A stretch of 64,000 bases of DNA from an uncultured Bacteroidia bacterium (GTDB taxonomy: Bacteria > Bacteroidota > Bacteroidia > NS11-12g > UBA9320). The stretch covers positions 248,001 to 312,000 of the forward strand of contig CALSTB010000002.1 in the NCBI GenBank assembly GCA_943789165.1. The letters run 5' to 3'. Position 1 is the stretch's first letter; every line of letters begins with the position of its first letter. A program made the position numbers and the translations under genes. Shown piece by piece: positions 17,337 to 27,094 of the stretch. The notes under the pieces are model-generated. The model was not told the DNA's origin. It saw only the letters and a program-made list of their open reading frames with translations, and did no database searches.

Positions 17337-18599
17337 ATGAAAAAAAGAGAATTCATAAAGAAAGCGTCATTGGCTGTATTAGGAAGCACGTTTTATAGTA
17401 GTGCTTTGGCTAAGAACTTATCTCATTTCAGCCATAACGACCCAGAAAAACTGGCCACCGAGGAAGATTTTTGGTTAAAAGTTCGACAAGACTACAAGCT
17501 TAAACCAGACTACATCAACTTAGAGAACGGGTATTACAACATCATCCCTACTCCTACCTTGGAAGCACTCAAAAAAAATATTGACTTAGTGAATTATGAG
17601 GGCTCACACTATATGCGGACAGTACAATGGGACAACAAAGACCGCATGGTACAAAAAGTGTCAAAAATCATCAACGCCAAACCTCAAAATGTCATCCTAA
17701 CACGGAATACAACCGAATCATTGAACATGGTGATAAAAGGAATGTCATGGCAAAAAGGAGACGAAGCGGTGTATGCAGTTCAGGATTATGGGGCAATGAA
17801 AAATATGTTTGATCAAGTATCAAGGCGATTTGGGACTGTCAACAAAATCATTTCAATACCAAATCATCCCGCATCAGATGAGGAGATTGTTGCTTTGTAT
17901 GAAAAAGCCATTACACCAAAAACCAAGTTGTTAATGGTGTGCCATATGATCAACATTACTGGTCATATATTACCCATCAAGAAAATTTGTCAGATGGCGC
18001 ATAAAAAAGGTGTAAAAGTCATGGTCGACGGTGCACATTGCGTTGGTCATTTCGAATTTGACATCAACGACTTGGAATGTGATTATTACGGAACTAGTCT
18101 ACACAAATGGTTGGCAGTTCCACTAGGTACTGGATTGTTGTACGTTGCCGACACCGAGATCGACGGTTTATGGCCTTTGTTTGCGGAAGAACCGACTGAA
18201 ACGGGTGACATCAAGCGTCTCAACCATACTGGTACAATCCCGGTGTATCATGATTTAAGTATAGAAGCAGCCATCGATTACTACAACGTGCTTGGTGGAA
18301 AGCGTAAAGAAGCACGTTTGAGATATTTGCAGGAATACTGGACTTCTAAAGTCCGTGGCCATAAAAACATTGTTGTGAATACGCCCAAAGAATCACATCG
18401 CGCGTGTGGTATTGCCAACGTGGGCATTAAAGGAATGAAACCACATGAAATGGCTAAAAGATTGCTGGACGAACACAAGGTATTTACGGTAGCGATTGAT
18501 AACGCTAATGTGCAAGGTTGTCGTGTAACGCCGAACGTATTTACAACTATTGAAGAATTAGACATATTTGTCGCTAGTTTGAAAAAAATGTCAGCTTAA
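17337..18599 (+). CDS. Class V aminotransferase / isopenicillin N epimerase-like, Tat-type N-terminus
   Basis: MKKREFIKKASLAVLGSTFYSSALA; NTTESLNMVIKGM…VMVDGAHCVGHFEFDINDLECDYYGTSLHKWLAVPLGTGLLYV. Confidence 0.9.
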   Translation: MKKREFIKKASLAVLGSTFYSSALAKNLSHFSHNDPEKLATEEDFWLKVRQDYKLKPDYINLENGYYNIIPTPTLEALKKNIDLVNYEGSHYMRTVQWDNKDRMVQKVSKIINAKPQNVILTRNTTESLNMVIKGMSWQKGDEAVYAVQDYGAMKNMFDQVSRRFGTVNKIISIPNHPASDEEIVALYEKAITPKTKLLMVCHMINITGHILPIKKICQMAHKKGVKVMVDGAHCVGHFEFDINDLECDYYGTSLHKWLAVPLGTGLLYVADTEIDGLWPLFAEEPTETGDIKRLNHTGTIPVYHDLSIEAAIDYYNVLGGKRKEARLRYLQEYWTSKVRGHKNIVVNTPKESHRACGIANVGIKGMKPHEMAKRLLDEHKVFTVAIDNANVQGCRVTPNVFTTIEELDIFVASLKKMSA

Positions 18600-18637
18600 T
18601 TACGTTGTACTTTATCTTTAAAATTCAATCATAGATT

Positions 18638-19036
18638 ATGAAAAAAATTATCGTATTTCTTTTCGTCACCTGCTCACTCGCTGGATATAGTCAGAACTTA
18701 GATTGTAGCAAATTAAAAACTGGGTATTTCCTTAATATCGATAGTTCTACTGGTAATACCTTTATCAAAAGAACTGACATGTACCAGTACGAAACCGACG
18801 TCAATAGTGGCGTTAAAATCAAACTCCAAATAGTCTGGTTAAATGATTGTACCTATAAATTGAAATTCATAAAAGGGAATGCCAAATGGAAAAAAGAAAA
18901 ACACCTCATGAACAATCCAGACTTGATTGTGAAGATCACCAGTGTAGGAGATGACTATTATACCCAGGTGGCTCATTTTGAAGGTATCGAAACCCACAAA
19001 TACAGGAGCACAATAAAGATTGTTACAAAGAATTAG
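18638..19036 (+). CDS. Secreted hypothetical protein
   Basis: Signal peptide MKKIIVFLFVTCSLAGYSQ. Confidence 0.65.
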   Translation: MKKIIVFLFVTCSLAGYSQNLDCSKLKTGYFLNIDSSTGNTFIKRTDMYQYETDVNSGVKIKLQIVWLNDCTYKLKFIKGNAKWKKEKHLMNNPDLIVKITSVGDDYYTQVAHFEGIETHKYRSTIKIVTKN

Positions 19037-19041
19037 GGCCG

Positions 19042-19674
19042 ATGTACAACTTTCGATACCACAAAGAGAACGACTTAGAGAAAGTTAAGGAATTCATTGC
19101 CCAAAACCCTTTTGCATTTTTGACTGGTTGTGATGCGGATCACAAACCAATCGTGACTCAAGTTCCGACATTTCTCGAAGTAAGAAATGGGAAGAAAATA
19201 CTCTGTGGTCATATCATGAAGCACACCGACCACCACAAGGCGTTTAGTCAAAATCCAAAGGTACTTGCCGTATTTACTGGCAAACATGCCTACGTAAGTG
19301 GGTCTTGGTATAGCAACCCCAACACGGCTTCTACATGGAATTATATGAGTGTACATGTCAAAGGCGTTATTCGATTTTTAGAAGGCGATGACTTAATTGA
19401 CATTATGCGTAAAACGACCTTACATTTTGAAGGCAATAATGCTGATTCACCCACCGTATTCGACAACCTTCCTGATGATTTTAAACAAAGGGCACTTCCA
19501 ATGATTGCTGGTTTTGAAATTATAGTAGAAGAGATTGATACGGTCTTTAAATTAAGTCAAGACAGAGATGCCGAAAGTTATGAAAACATCATATCAAAGC
19601 TCAAAACACAGAACGAAGATGGTCGGGTAATAGCTGAAGAAATGGAGAAGAGAAAGAAAGACTTATATGGATAA
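19042..19674 (+). CDS. PaiB-like FMN-binding negative transcriptional regulator
   Basis: MYNFRYHKENDLEKVKEFIAQNPFAFL…HIMKHTDHHKAF…VFTGKHAYVSGSWYSNPNTASTWNYMSVHVKG. Confidence 0.9.
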   Translation: MYNFRYHKENDLEKVKEFIAQNPFAFLTGCDADHKPIVTQVPTFLEVRNGKKILCGHIMKHTDHHKAFSQNPKVLAVFTGKHAYVSGSWYSNPNTASTWNYMSVHVKGVIRFLEGDDLIDIMRKTTLHFEGNNADSPTVFDNLPDDFKQRALPMIAGFEIIVEEIDTVFKLSQDRDAESYENIISKLKTQNEDGRVIAEEMEKRKKDLYG

Positions 19675-19701
19675 TTCATTAACACTCGGTACTACCTTTC
19701 A

Positions 19702-20136
19702 ATGGATAACATACTTAATCACCCATATGCATTTGGACTAGGTATTTACTTGATAACTGCTTTTATGTATTTTGTCTACCAAAATTACAAAGTTCGAAAC
19801 TGGGCGATTACGGAAGGCAAGGTGTTAAATATCACTATACAACAGGATAATGATACAGATTCCACCATGTTTCGAAGAGTGGTGTTATATGAATATTACG
19901 TCAACGGAGAGAGATACACTTCTGACCAAATTACCAAAGGTGTCATTTGGTGGGATGGTTTGTATGATTGGGCCAAGAGACGAAATTTAGAATATCAACC
20001 TGGAAATAATGTGACCGTCTATTACAATCCTAAACATCCAAAAGATGCTGTGTTGGAAACGGCCTTTGAGGCTTACACATTTATCTATTTGTTTATTGGA
20101 ATTGCCGCAATTCTGTCTGTCTTTATTAACGAATGA
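19702..20136 (+). CDS. DUF3592-like membrane protein
   Basis: Two TM helices flanking 'VLYEYYVNGERYTSDQI…GNNVTVYYNPKHPKDAVLE'. Confidence 0.75.
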   Translation: MDNILNHPYAFGLGIYLITAFMYFVYQNYKVRNWAITEGKVLNITIQQDNDTDSTMFRRVVLYEYYVNGERYTSDQITKGVIWWDGLYDWAKRRNLEYQPGNNVTVYYNPKHPKDAVLETAFEAYTFIYLFIGIAAILSVFINE

Positions 20137-20215
20137 GCAGACCTAGTTGAGGTAAAAATTGACCGACAACTTATCCTGTTGTATTTTGCCAAGTACCCCA
20201 TTTATTAAACAAAAC

Positions 20216-20956
20216 ATGTTCAAAAACGCAAAGGACAACACAATACTCAATGGAAAAGTAAAACGATATCTACTATACGCATTGGGAGAAATCATACTCG
20301 TCGTGATAGGTATTCTGATTGCGCTTGGGGTGAATAATAGAAACATCGCTTCCGTTGAAAAACAGCAAGAAATCAAAATATTAAAGGAGTTGAACGAAGG
20401 TTTTATATCAGACTCGCTTAACCTTACCTATTTTGGACAAAGGATCCGATTCAACACCTATGCAGTAGGTCACATATTGGATGTACTTCAAAGTGACCAA
20501 GCATACCATGACTCTCTGGATGTATATTTTGCAATGGCGGTCACGCCATTTATGTGGTCTGAAAGCAACAGCGCATACAAAACGTTATTATCAAAGGGTG
20601 TTGACGTGATATCTAATGACACCATTCGCTACGATATCATTTCCATTCACACAAATCTTTTTGAAACCATTAAGTATCTGGATGACGGCGTTTTTGTCAA
20701 ACATGGCTACATCCATGAATACTGTTTAAAACACTTCGATAGAGTTGGAAGTGAAGCCATAGGACGTGACAATAATTTCACCGCTGGTCGCATGAAGCCA
20801 TTAAACTATCAGGCGTTGAAATCTGATCAAGAATACCTAACCATCTTGAGGACCGTAAAGTCCCAACAAGAAGTGTTTTTGTCCATTTTGAATTCAACAA
20901 AACAACAACTTGCCCTAACCATTAAAAGGATTGAATCTGAGATCAACCAAAGTTGA
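20216..20956 (+). CDS. DUF6090-family membrane protein
   Basis: KRYLLYALGEIILVVIGILIALGVNN N-terminal TM signature. Confidence 0.8.
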   Translation: MFKNAKDNTILNGKVKRYLLYALGEIILVVIGILIALGVNNRNIASVEKQQEIKILKELNEGFISDSLNLTYFGQRIRFNTYAVGHILDVLQSDQAYHDSLDVYFAMAVTPFMWSESNSAYKTLLSKGVDVISNDTIRYDIISIHTNLFETIKYLDDGVFVKHGYIHEYCLKHFDRVGSEAIGRDNNFTAGRMKPLNYQALKSDQEYLTILRTVKSQQEVFLSILNSTKQQLALTIKRIESEINQS

Positions 20957-21048
20957 ATTCCCTCGTTCTTCTCCCTAAGTATTTTGCAATCCTACCGCTG
21001 TTCATTTTGCAAACCGTACTTTAGCTCTCTTAAACAGAACACCATAAC

Positions 21049-22221
21049 ATGATCAAGTTCTTTCGAAAAATCCGCCAGAGTTTGCTGTCCGACAACAAAT
21101 TTTCAAAATATCTCCTGTACGCACTAGGTGAGATTATCCTTGTTGTTGCTGGGATTCTAATAGCCCTTCAACTCAACATTTATACGGAAAATAGGACAAA
21201 CGAAACCATTGAAGCAGGTTATTTGAAAGGGATTTTAAGTGAATTAGACCAGGACATATACGAACTCAATGATTTGATACTGGAAGACTCTTTGCACCTA
21301 AATGCGTATACGACAATTCTCAAAGCCTTTCAGAATACAAACATTCGTCATAGTCCTTTTCTGATTAAAGCCATTGGTGTTGCTAATACCTATAATTCGT
21401 TTAAAGGAAATAACATTGTTTTTGAAGACCTCAAATCTTCAGGAAAAACCAACTATATCGCAGATGACGAGCTACGACGATCGGTGCTTAAGTATTATAA
21501 AGCAAGTCAAGATATTATCACCTCACAGAACGAATCGTCTAACCGACAAATGCGAGAACTTGTTGCCAAGGCTTTTCTAACCAATTTGGATTTAAACTCC
21601 CTTATTGAACGCTATATGGTGCCACGTCAGTGGAATTCTGAATTAGATGAATTGGACCTAAGTTTTTTTGATAAGGAAATACACAGTGTTGAAGTCCAGC
21701 ATTTTAGTAACTCTGTCTCTATGATGAAGGCAGTTACCCTTTTAAACACTAGTCAGAACGAATCACTTTTGTTTAAAGCATCCACGACAAAATCTAAGAT
21801 AATCTCTTTTCTAACGGCCAAAGGCATTGAAATTCAGAATACGGTACCTCCAAACACTTTAGAGGCAATAAAGTCTGGAAACATTGCACAACTCGATCAG
21901 TTAGTTACTGACGAATCATTGAATAACTGTTTTTTTATGACTGGAGAATCCGGTAATTACTTAGTTCATTGCATCACTTATAAGTCGTTAAAATCTCTTC
22001 AGTATTTTGTTGAACGAGGCGCTGACCTAGAATCTGTGTGTGAGAAAAAAACACCACTGATGTACGCCATAAAATATGGAGAATTTGAGATGGTCAAGTA
22101 TTTAGTTGACCAAGGCGCGGACCTCGCCGCCTCCAATCATGGCAAGTCACCTTTAGATTACGCAAAGGCGTACGACCATCCAGAGATTGAACAATATTTG
22201 GTCGAGAAGGGCGCTAAGTAA
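21049..22221 (+). CDS. DUF6090-family membrane protein with C-terminal ankyrin repeats
   Basis: KYLLYALGEIILVVAGILIALQLN; C-term …YFVERGADLESVCEKKTPLMYAIKYGEFEMVKYLVDQGADLAASNHGKSPLDYAKAYDHPEIEQYLVEKGA. Confidence 0.85.
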   Translation: MIKFFRKIRQSLLSDNKFSKYLLYALGEIILVVAGILIALQLNIYTENRTNETIEAGYLKGILSELDQDIYELNDLILEDSLHLNAYTTILKAFQNTNIRHSPFLIKAIGVANTYNSFKGNNIVFEDLKSSGKTNYIADDELRRSVLKYYKASQDIITSQNESSNRQMRELVAKAFLTNLDLNSLIERYMVPRQWNSELDELDLSFFDKEIHSVEVQHFSNSVSMMKAVTLLNTSQNESLLFKASTTKSKIISFLTAKGIEIQNTVPPNTLEAIKSGNIAQLDQLVTDESLNNCFFMTGESGNYLVHCITYKSLKSLQYFVERGADLESVCEKKTPLMYAIKYGEFEMVKYLVDQGADLAASNHGKSPLDYAKAYDHPEIEQYLVEKGAK

Positions 22222-22237
22222 AATTTCAATTGTATCC

Positions 22238-22498
22238 ATGTCTATCACAAACGGCGATATACTCTTCACCATCTCTTTGTTATTTGCCATCTGGTTTGCA
22301 CTCACTGGAATCATTTGGATTTATTGGGGTGCTTTGTACATCGCATACCCATTTGGGTTGACTAGTTTCTTCCTATTTCAGTGGGGAAGAAAGATCGACG
22401 TTAAGCAAAACCGTTATCGTTTGATCAAAAAGGTTTTGACTCTAGGTTTGATTGTCTCACTGGTTGTTTTGATTTGTATACTTCTGTTTGATCAGTAA
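22238..22498 (+). CDS. Small membrane protein
   Basis: Hydrophobic helices; ATG 22238 within ORF 22187-22498. Confidence 0.55.
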   Translation: MSITNGDILFTISLLFAIWFALTGIIWIYWGALYIAYPFGLTSFFLFQWGRKIDVKQNRYRLIKKVLTLGLIVSLVVLICILLFDQ

Positions 22499-22646
22499 AC
22501 GGTGGTAATATTTTGTCCAGATACTCAGCCTGCATGTACACCACGGTTACTAGAACTTGAGACATAAATCATTAAAGAGAGTTTGACATGTGTCTTTACA
22601 AGAAAAAGTAGAATATTGTAATCCAAACCCACTGCAAACCCATACA

Positions 22647-22990
22647 ATGATATTTGAAAACCCCCTATTCCTAATCCCCTTCCTATCTGGTTTTGTTTTT
22701 TTGTAGCCGGGGTTATTATGATGAAACGTCCGCCAAAAAAAATGAATAGTTTTTATGGATACCGAACACCAAAATCTATGAAGTTACAAAAACATTGGGA
22801 TTTTGCTCAGCGATTTTCGTCAAAACTTATGATCCAATATGGTATTAGCTTGTGCCTTTTATCGCTATTAGCCTTTTTCATTCATCTGTCGGAAGGTTCG
22901 GCCGTAGGCATCAGTCTTGGCTTAATACTATTACTCACGATATCCCTTATCATGCGGGTTGAAAAAGAATTAAGAGATACTTTTGATTAA
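22647..22990 (+). pseudogene. SdpI-family protein split by -1 frameshift at T7 run (22696-22702)
   Basis: Frame 1: MIFENPLFLIPFLSGFVFL*(TAG 22704-22706); shifted: …FVFFVAGVIMMKRPPKKMNSFYGYRTPKSMKLQKHWDFAQ; together they restore a full SdpI-like protein. Confidence 0.8.
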
Positions 22991-23021
22991 TAAAACAAAT
23001 CAACTCACTTCAAAACCAAAC

Positions 23022-24020
23022 ATGCAAACTGTACTAATTCTCGGAGGAACCAACTTTATTGGCAGATGTTTAGTCGAACAGATGATATCAGAAGGTGAAT
23101 ACGAAATCACCTTGTTCAATCGTGGCAAAACCAATAACAACCTGTTTCAAAATGTCAAGCAGATTCGAGGAGATCGAAGAACAAATGACATTGAACAAAT
23201 AGCTAATCAAGCATGGGATTATGTGATAGACCTTTCATGTTACTTTCCTGGTGATATCAAGATGACGCTTGAAAATATACAGCTCGACGTAAAAAAATAC
23301 GTATTCATTTCTACCTGCTCAGTTTATGACATGCAAAAAGATAGACATCCAATGCGCACCGAGAATTCTGTGATACATCCTTGTCACGCGGATCAATGGC
23401 GAAGCGATGACGTATCTACTTACGGAAACAGGGAGGCTGAAAGTGAACGCATTTTGTCTGCGACACAACTACCCCATGTTATCTTTAGACCCGCTCTGGT
23501 TTACGGTGAATACGACACATCAGATCGATTGTATTATTGGTTGTATCAGCTCCAAACACACCAAGACCTCTTGTTACCAAACGCAGGTAAGAGCCGGTTT
23601 TCAGTTACGTACGTCAAGGACTTGGTAACATGTATCATAGATTCATTAAAATCTTCCACCACTGTTACTTTTAACGTTACCTCGTTACCACAATGTTCCA
23701 TTCGAAAAATCATTGATGAGGCATTTAAGCTACTCGATAGCAAGTCAAATATCGTCAATGTCGATGCGTCATTTCTCCACAACCACAACGTGAAAGAATG
23801 GATGGAAATGCCTTTGTGGTTAGACAATGATTTGTATACTTACGACAACGCAAAACTGGTCCATGAGACTGGTTTTGCTCCAATCAACTTTGAAACTTCT
23901 ATTAAAGAAACAGTTCAATATTTCAAATCAATTAACTGGCCAAAGCCAACATATGGCCTGCCTGATATCGAAAAACAACGGCTCATAGAACTAACAAAAT
24001 CAACTCAACCCACCCCGTGA
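23022..24020 (+). CDS. NAD-dependent epimerase/dehydratase-like protein
   Basis: MQTVLILGGTNFIGRCLVEQMI Rossmann; FISTCSVYD; FRPALVYGEYD. Confidence 0.88.
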   Translation: MQTVLILGGTNFIGRCLVEQMISEGEYEITLFNRGKTNNNLFQNVKQIRGDRRTNDIEQIANQAWDYVIDLSCYFPGDIKMTLENIQLDVKKYVFISTCSVYDMQKDRHPMRTENSVIHPCHADQWRSDDVSTYGNREAESERILSATQLPHVIFRPALVYGEYDTSDRLYYWLYQLQTHQDLLLPNAGKSRFSVTYVKDLVTCIIDSLKSSTTVTFNVTSLPQCSIRKIIDEAFKLLDSKSNIVNVDASFLHNHNVKEWMEMPLWLDNDLYTYDNAKLVHETGFAPINFETSIKETVQYFKSINWPKPTYGLPDIEKQRLIELTKSTQPTP

Positions 24021-25198
24021 TAGTCTTGTATATTTTTGGTACGATTATCCTATTGATGGCGGTATGCAGGCCGTTTACCATTTTCTTTCATGAACTCGGT
24101 CATGCAATACCTGCCTTGATATTTGGTTCAGACAAGGTCACCATGTACATCGGATCTTATGGTGAAACAAAGCATAGCTGGACATTCAAACTGGGACGGT
24201 TAATCGTTTTCTTTATGTACAACCCGCTTCGGTGGACCAAAGGATTGTGTCACTTCAGTAAAAAACCGAAAATTACCGTCAACCAGAATATTGTGATTAC
24301 GTTTTGTGGTCCTATCATGTCATTAATCGTTGGATGTATCTGGATATACATCGCTTTCAACATGGATGTACACGGGAGTATTAAATTACTTAGTGCAGCC
24401 TTTATTCTCTCTGGAGCTATTGACCTTGTGACCAACCTGACTCCAAATGAGCAACCTATTATACTGGACAATGGCGAAAAGGTATACAACGATGGACAGC
24501 AACTGTTTGCATTACTCAAGTACAGGACCTACCCCGCACCTTTTTTCGCCGCAGCCAAATTGTACAACGAGAAAGAATACGCACAAGCCGCTTTGCAATT
24601 CCGAGACATCATCGATTCAGGTGTTCACAACATAGACATATATCGATTGGCCATCACCTCTTATTTAATGGTTAAAGAATATAAAGCCCCTCTCCCACTT
24701 TGTGAAGAATTTGAAAAGCGGTATAAATTAAAAGCAGACGACTATACAAACATTGGTTTGATGCATTCGATGTCGGATAACCGCGAAATTGGTTTGCGCT
24801 ATTACCAAAAGGCGCTAAAGCTAAAACCAAAACATCTTGTCGGACTCAACAACCGGGGTTATGAATACAACATGCAAGGCTTATACGATCGAGCAATACG
24901 TGATTTCAACAAGGCAATTAAGATTGACCCAAGCTTTGCGTTCTCGTATAACAACAGAGGACTCGCCAAAATTAAACTTGGGCATGCTGAGGAAGGTTTA
25001 GCCGACATCCAGAAATCCATCGAACTTGACCCAAACAACGCTTACACCTACCGCAATATCGGTATCTACCATTTTGATTTGGGGGAATTTTCAGCAGCTT
25101 TACCCTTTTTTGAAAAAAGCTTCCACATGGACCCATATACGCATTTACTGAAAGACTATCTTGAGCGTACCCAAAAAGCAATTTCTCCATCTAGTTAA
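24017..25198 (+). CDS. M50-like membrane metalloprotease domain fused to TPR repeats
   Basis: FFHELGHAIPAL (HExxH) in TM helix; C-term TPRs NNRGYEYNMQGLYDRAIRDFNKAIKIDPSFAFSYNNRGLAKIKLGHAEEGLADIQKSIELDPNNA. Confidence 0.8.
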   Translation: MIVLYIFGTIILLMAVCRPFTIFFHELGHAIPALIFGSDKVTMYIGSYGETKHSWTFKLGRLIVFFMYNPLRWTKGLCHFSKKPKITVNQNIVITFCGPIMSLIVGCIWIYIAFNMDVHGSIKLLSAAFILSGAIDLVTNLTPNEQPIILDNGEKVYNDGQQLFALLKYRTYPAPFFAAAKLYNEKEYAQAALQFRDIIDSGVHNIDIYRLAITSYLMVKEYKAPLPLCEEFEKRYKLKADDYTNIGLMHSMSDNREIGLRYYQKALKLKPKHLVGLNNRGYEYNMQGLYDRAIRDFNKAIKIDPSFAFSYNNRGLAKIKLGHAEEGLADIQKSIELDPNNAYTYRNIGIYHFDLGEFSAALPFFEKSFHMDPYTHLLKDYLERTQKAISPSS

Positions 25199-25318
25199 TC
25201 AAATGACTTAATTATCTGCTGTACAACCAACATGCATCAATTTCTACTCTGATTGTATCGTCCATACTAAAGTTATTGCTCCAAATATTAACTTTACGTC
25301 TTGTAAGTATTAATTCAC

Positions 25319-25750
25319 ATGACTAACAATCAAATAACTGTAAAGAGCAACATAAAAGCTGCGGTAGAAAAAGTATGGGATTGCTACACCAATCCAAAAC
25401 ATATTGTCAATTGGAATTTTGCCTCACCTGAGTGGTGTTGTCCTACAGCCACAAATGAGTTGAAGCAAGGTGGTAGATATATGGCCAGAATGGAATCCAA
25501 AGATGGCTCCATGGGCTTTGATTTCGAAGCCATATATTCGGAAGTTGTACCACTAAAAAAGTTGTGTTATACAATGGGTGACGATGTCAACATTGGCCGA
25601 AAAGCCATTGTCATTTTTGAACAAATCGACCATATCACGGAGGTAAAAGTCTCGTTTGACCCAGAAGATGAAAACTCAATAGAACTCCAGAAGAATGGGT
25701 GGCAAGCCATTCTCGACAACTTCAAAGGCTATGTCGAATCTCTCGCTTAA
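25319..25750 (+). CDS. SRPBCC / AHSA1-like protein
   Basis: AAVEKVWDCYTNPKHIVNWNFASPEWCCP…GGRYMARMESKDGSMGFDFEAIYSEVVPLKKLCYTM. Confidence 0.88.
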   Translation: MTNNQITVKSNIKAAVEKVWDCYTNPKHIVNWNFASPEWCCPTATNELKQGGRYMARMESKDGSMGFDFEAIYSEVVPLKKLCYTMGDDVNIGRKAIVIFEQIDHITEVKVSFDPEDENSIELQKNGWQAILDNFKGYVESLA

Positions 25751-25759
25751 TGAATAGCA

Positions 25760-26555
25760 GTGTCAGTATCTGAGCCTCGTTACAACAGAATTGGTGCGCA
25801 TTATGATTCTACTCGTAAAGCGGATCCATATTTATGCTCACGCATGCAATCATTATTGGGTCCTATTAAGGGGAGGTTTGTATCTTGACGTAGGTTGTGG
25901 TACCGGCAATTACACGACATGTTTAAGCAACAAAGGCGTTACATTCATTGGGATTGACCCTTCCGAAAAAATGCTTACAAACGCAAAGACCAAGAATCCA
26001 AATGTGCGGTGGATGAAAGGAAGCGCAGAACAAATTGATTTAGACGACGAACATGTTGATGGCGTATTAGTCAGTTTAAGCATTCATCATTGGTCGGACT
26101 TAAAAAAAGGGTTTCAGGAAATTAGTCGCGTAATGAAACCTGGAGCTCGATTGGTTTTATTCACCATATTCCCAGAACAAACAAAGGGGTATTGGCTTAC
26201 TCATTACTTTCCTAAAATGATTGAAGATTCTATCGCAATCCTCCCAACCAAATCGGCTGTTGAATTAGCATTTGAAAATGCCGGTTTGTCAATCGTTAAG
26301 GAAGAAAAATACTTTGTCAAACCTGATTTAGAAGATTACTTTCTTTACTGCGGCAAACACGACCCAACTAAATATCTAAACCCAACCATTCGGAACGGAA
26401 TTTCTTCATTTTCATTATTAGCCAACCAACCAGAAGTTGAGTCTGGCTTATCCAAACTGAAGTCCGACATCGAAACAGGCAGTATTGACAAAATCGTACA
26501 AACAGGTGTCAATGATTTGGGTGATTATTGTTTCATGGTCGCACAAAAAAGATAA
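25760..26555 (+). pseudogene. Class I SAM methyltransferase split by +1 frameshift at G4 run (25870-25873)
   Basis: Frame 1: VSVSEPRYNRIGAHYDSTRKADPYLCSRMQSLLGPIKGRFVS*; frame 2: GGLYLDVGCGTGNYTTCLSNKGVTFIGIDPSEKML…; one fewer G fuses them as …GPIKGGLYLDVGCGTG. Confidence 0.8.
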
Positions 26556-26627
26556 CCCTTCAATAGCAATATAGACTCGTTGCAACCTTTTCATTATTTT
26601 TGGTCAAGTTAACCAACCTTGAACAAA

Positions 26628-27008
26628 ATGAACAATCACCGTTACCTCATCATTTTATTAGCCTCTATGTTTCTCGTTGCGTGTAGTGGCTCAACCACAT
26701 ACCGCGGAACTTGGAAAGCAGTTGACAATGAAGGCAAAAAGCTTGAAATATTCTTTGACGCCAAACTTTTAAAACTAACCGATAACTCTCATCAAATAAA
26801 AGAATACAATTACACCCAAAATTCGGTAAACATTACGAATGGTGTTGAGACTTACGGCATTCAGATTCAAGACGTCGGGTCTTATCAATTATATTTCCCG
26901 TTTACAGATGAATCCAAGGGTTTTATCACCGACCCAAATGGCAATGTCATGTATACGATTAGTCGCGATGAATACATAACCCAGGAAGAGGCAAGTTTGT
27001 TGATGTAA
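26628..27008 (+). CDS. Hypothetical lipoprotein
   Basis: MNNHRYLIILLASMFLVACSGS lipobox. Confidence 0.65.
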   Translation: MNNHRYLIILLASMFLVACSGSTTYRGTWKAVDNEGKKLEIFFDAKLLKLTDNSHQIKEYNYTQNSVNITNGVETYGIQIQDVGSYQLYFPFTDESKGFITDPNGNVMYTISRDEYITQEEASLLM

Positions 27009-27094
27009 CCACGTTTTATCGCCCATTTACTCCCGACCTGCTTATTTCTATGTAACAGTCGTGATTCGTATATTTGGTACCTTTAATTTAACAG

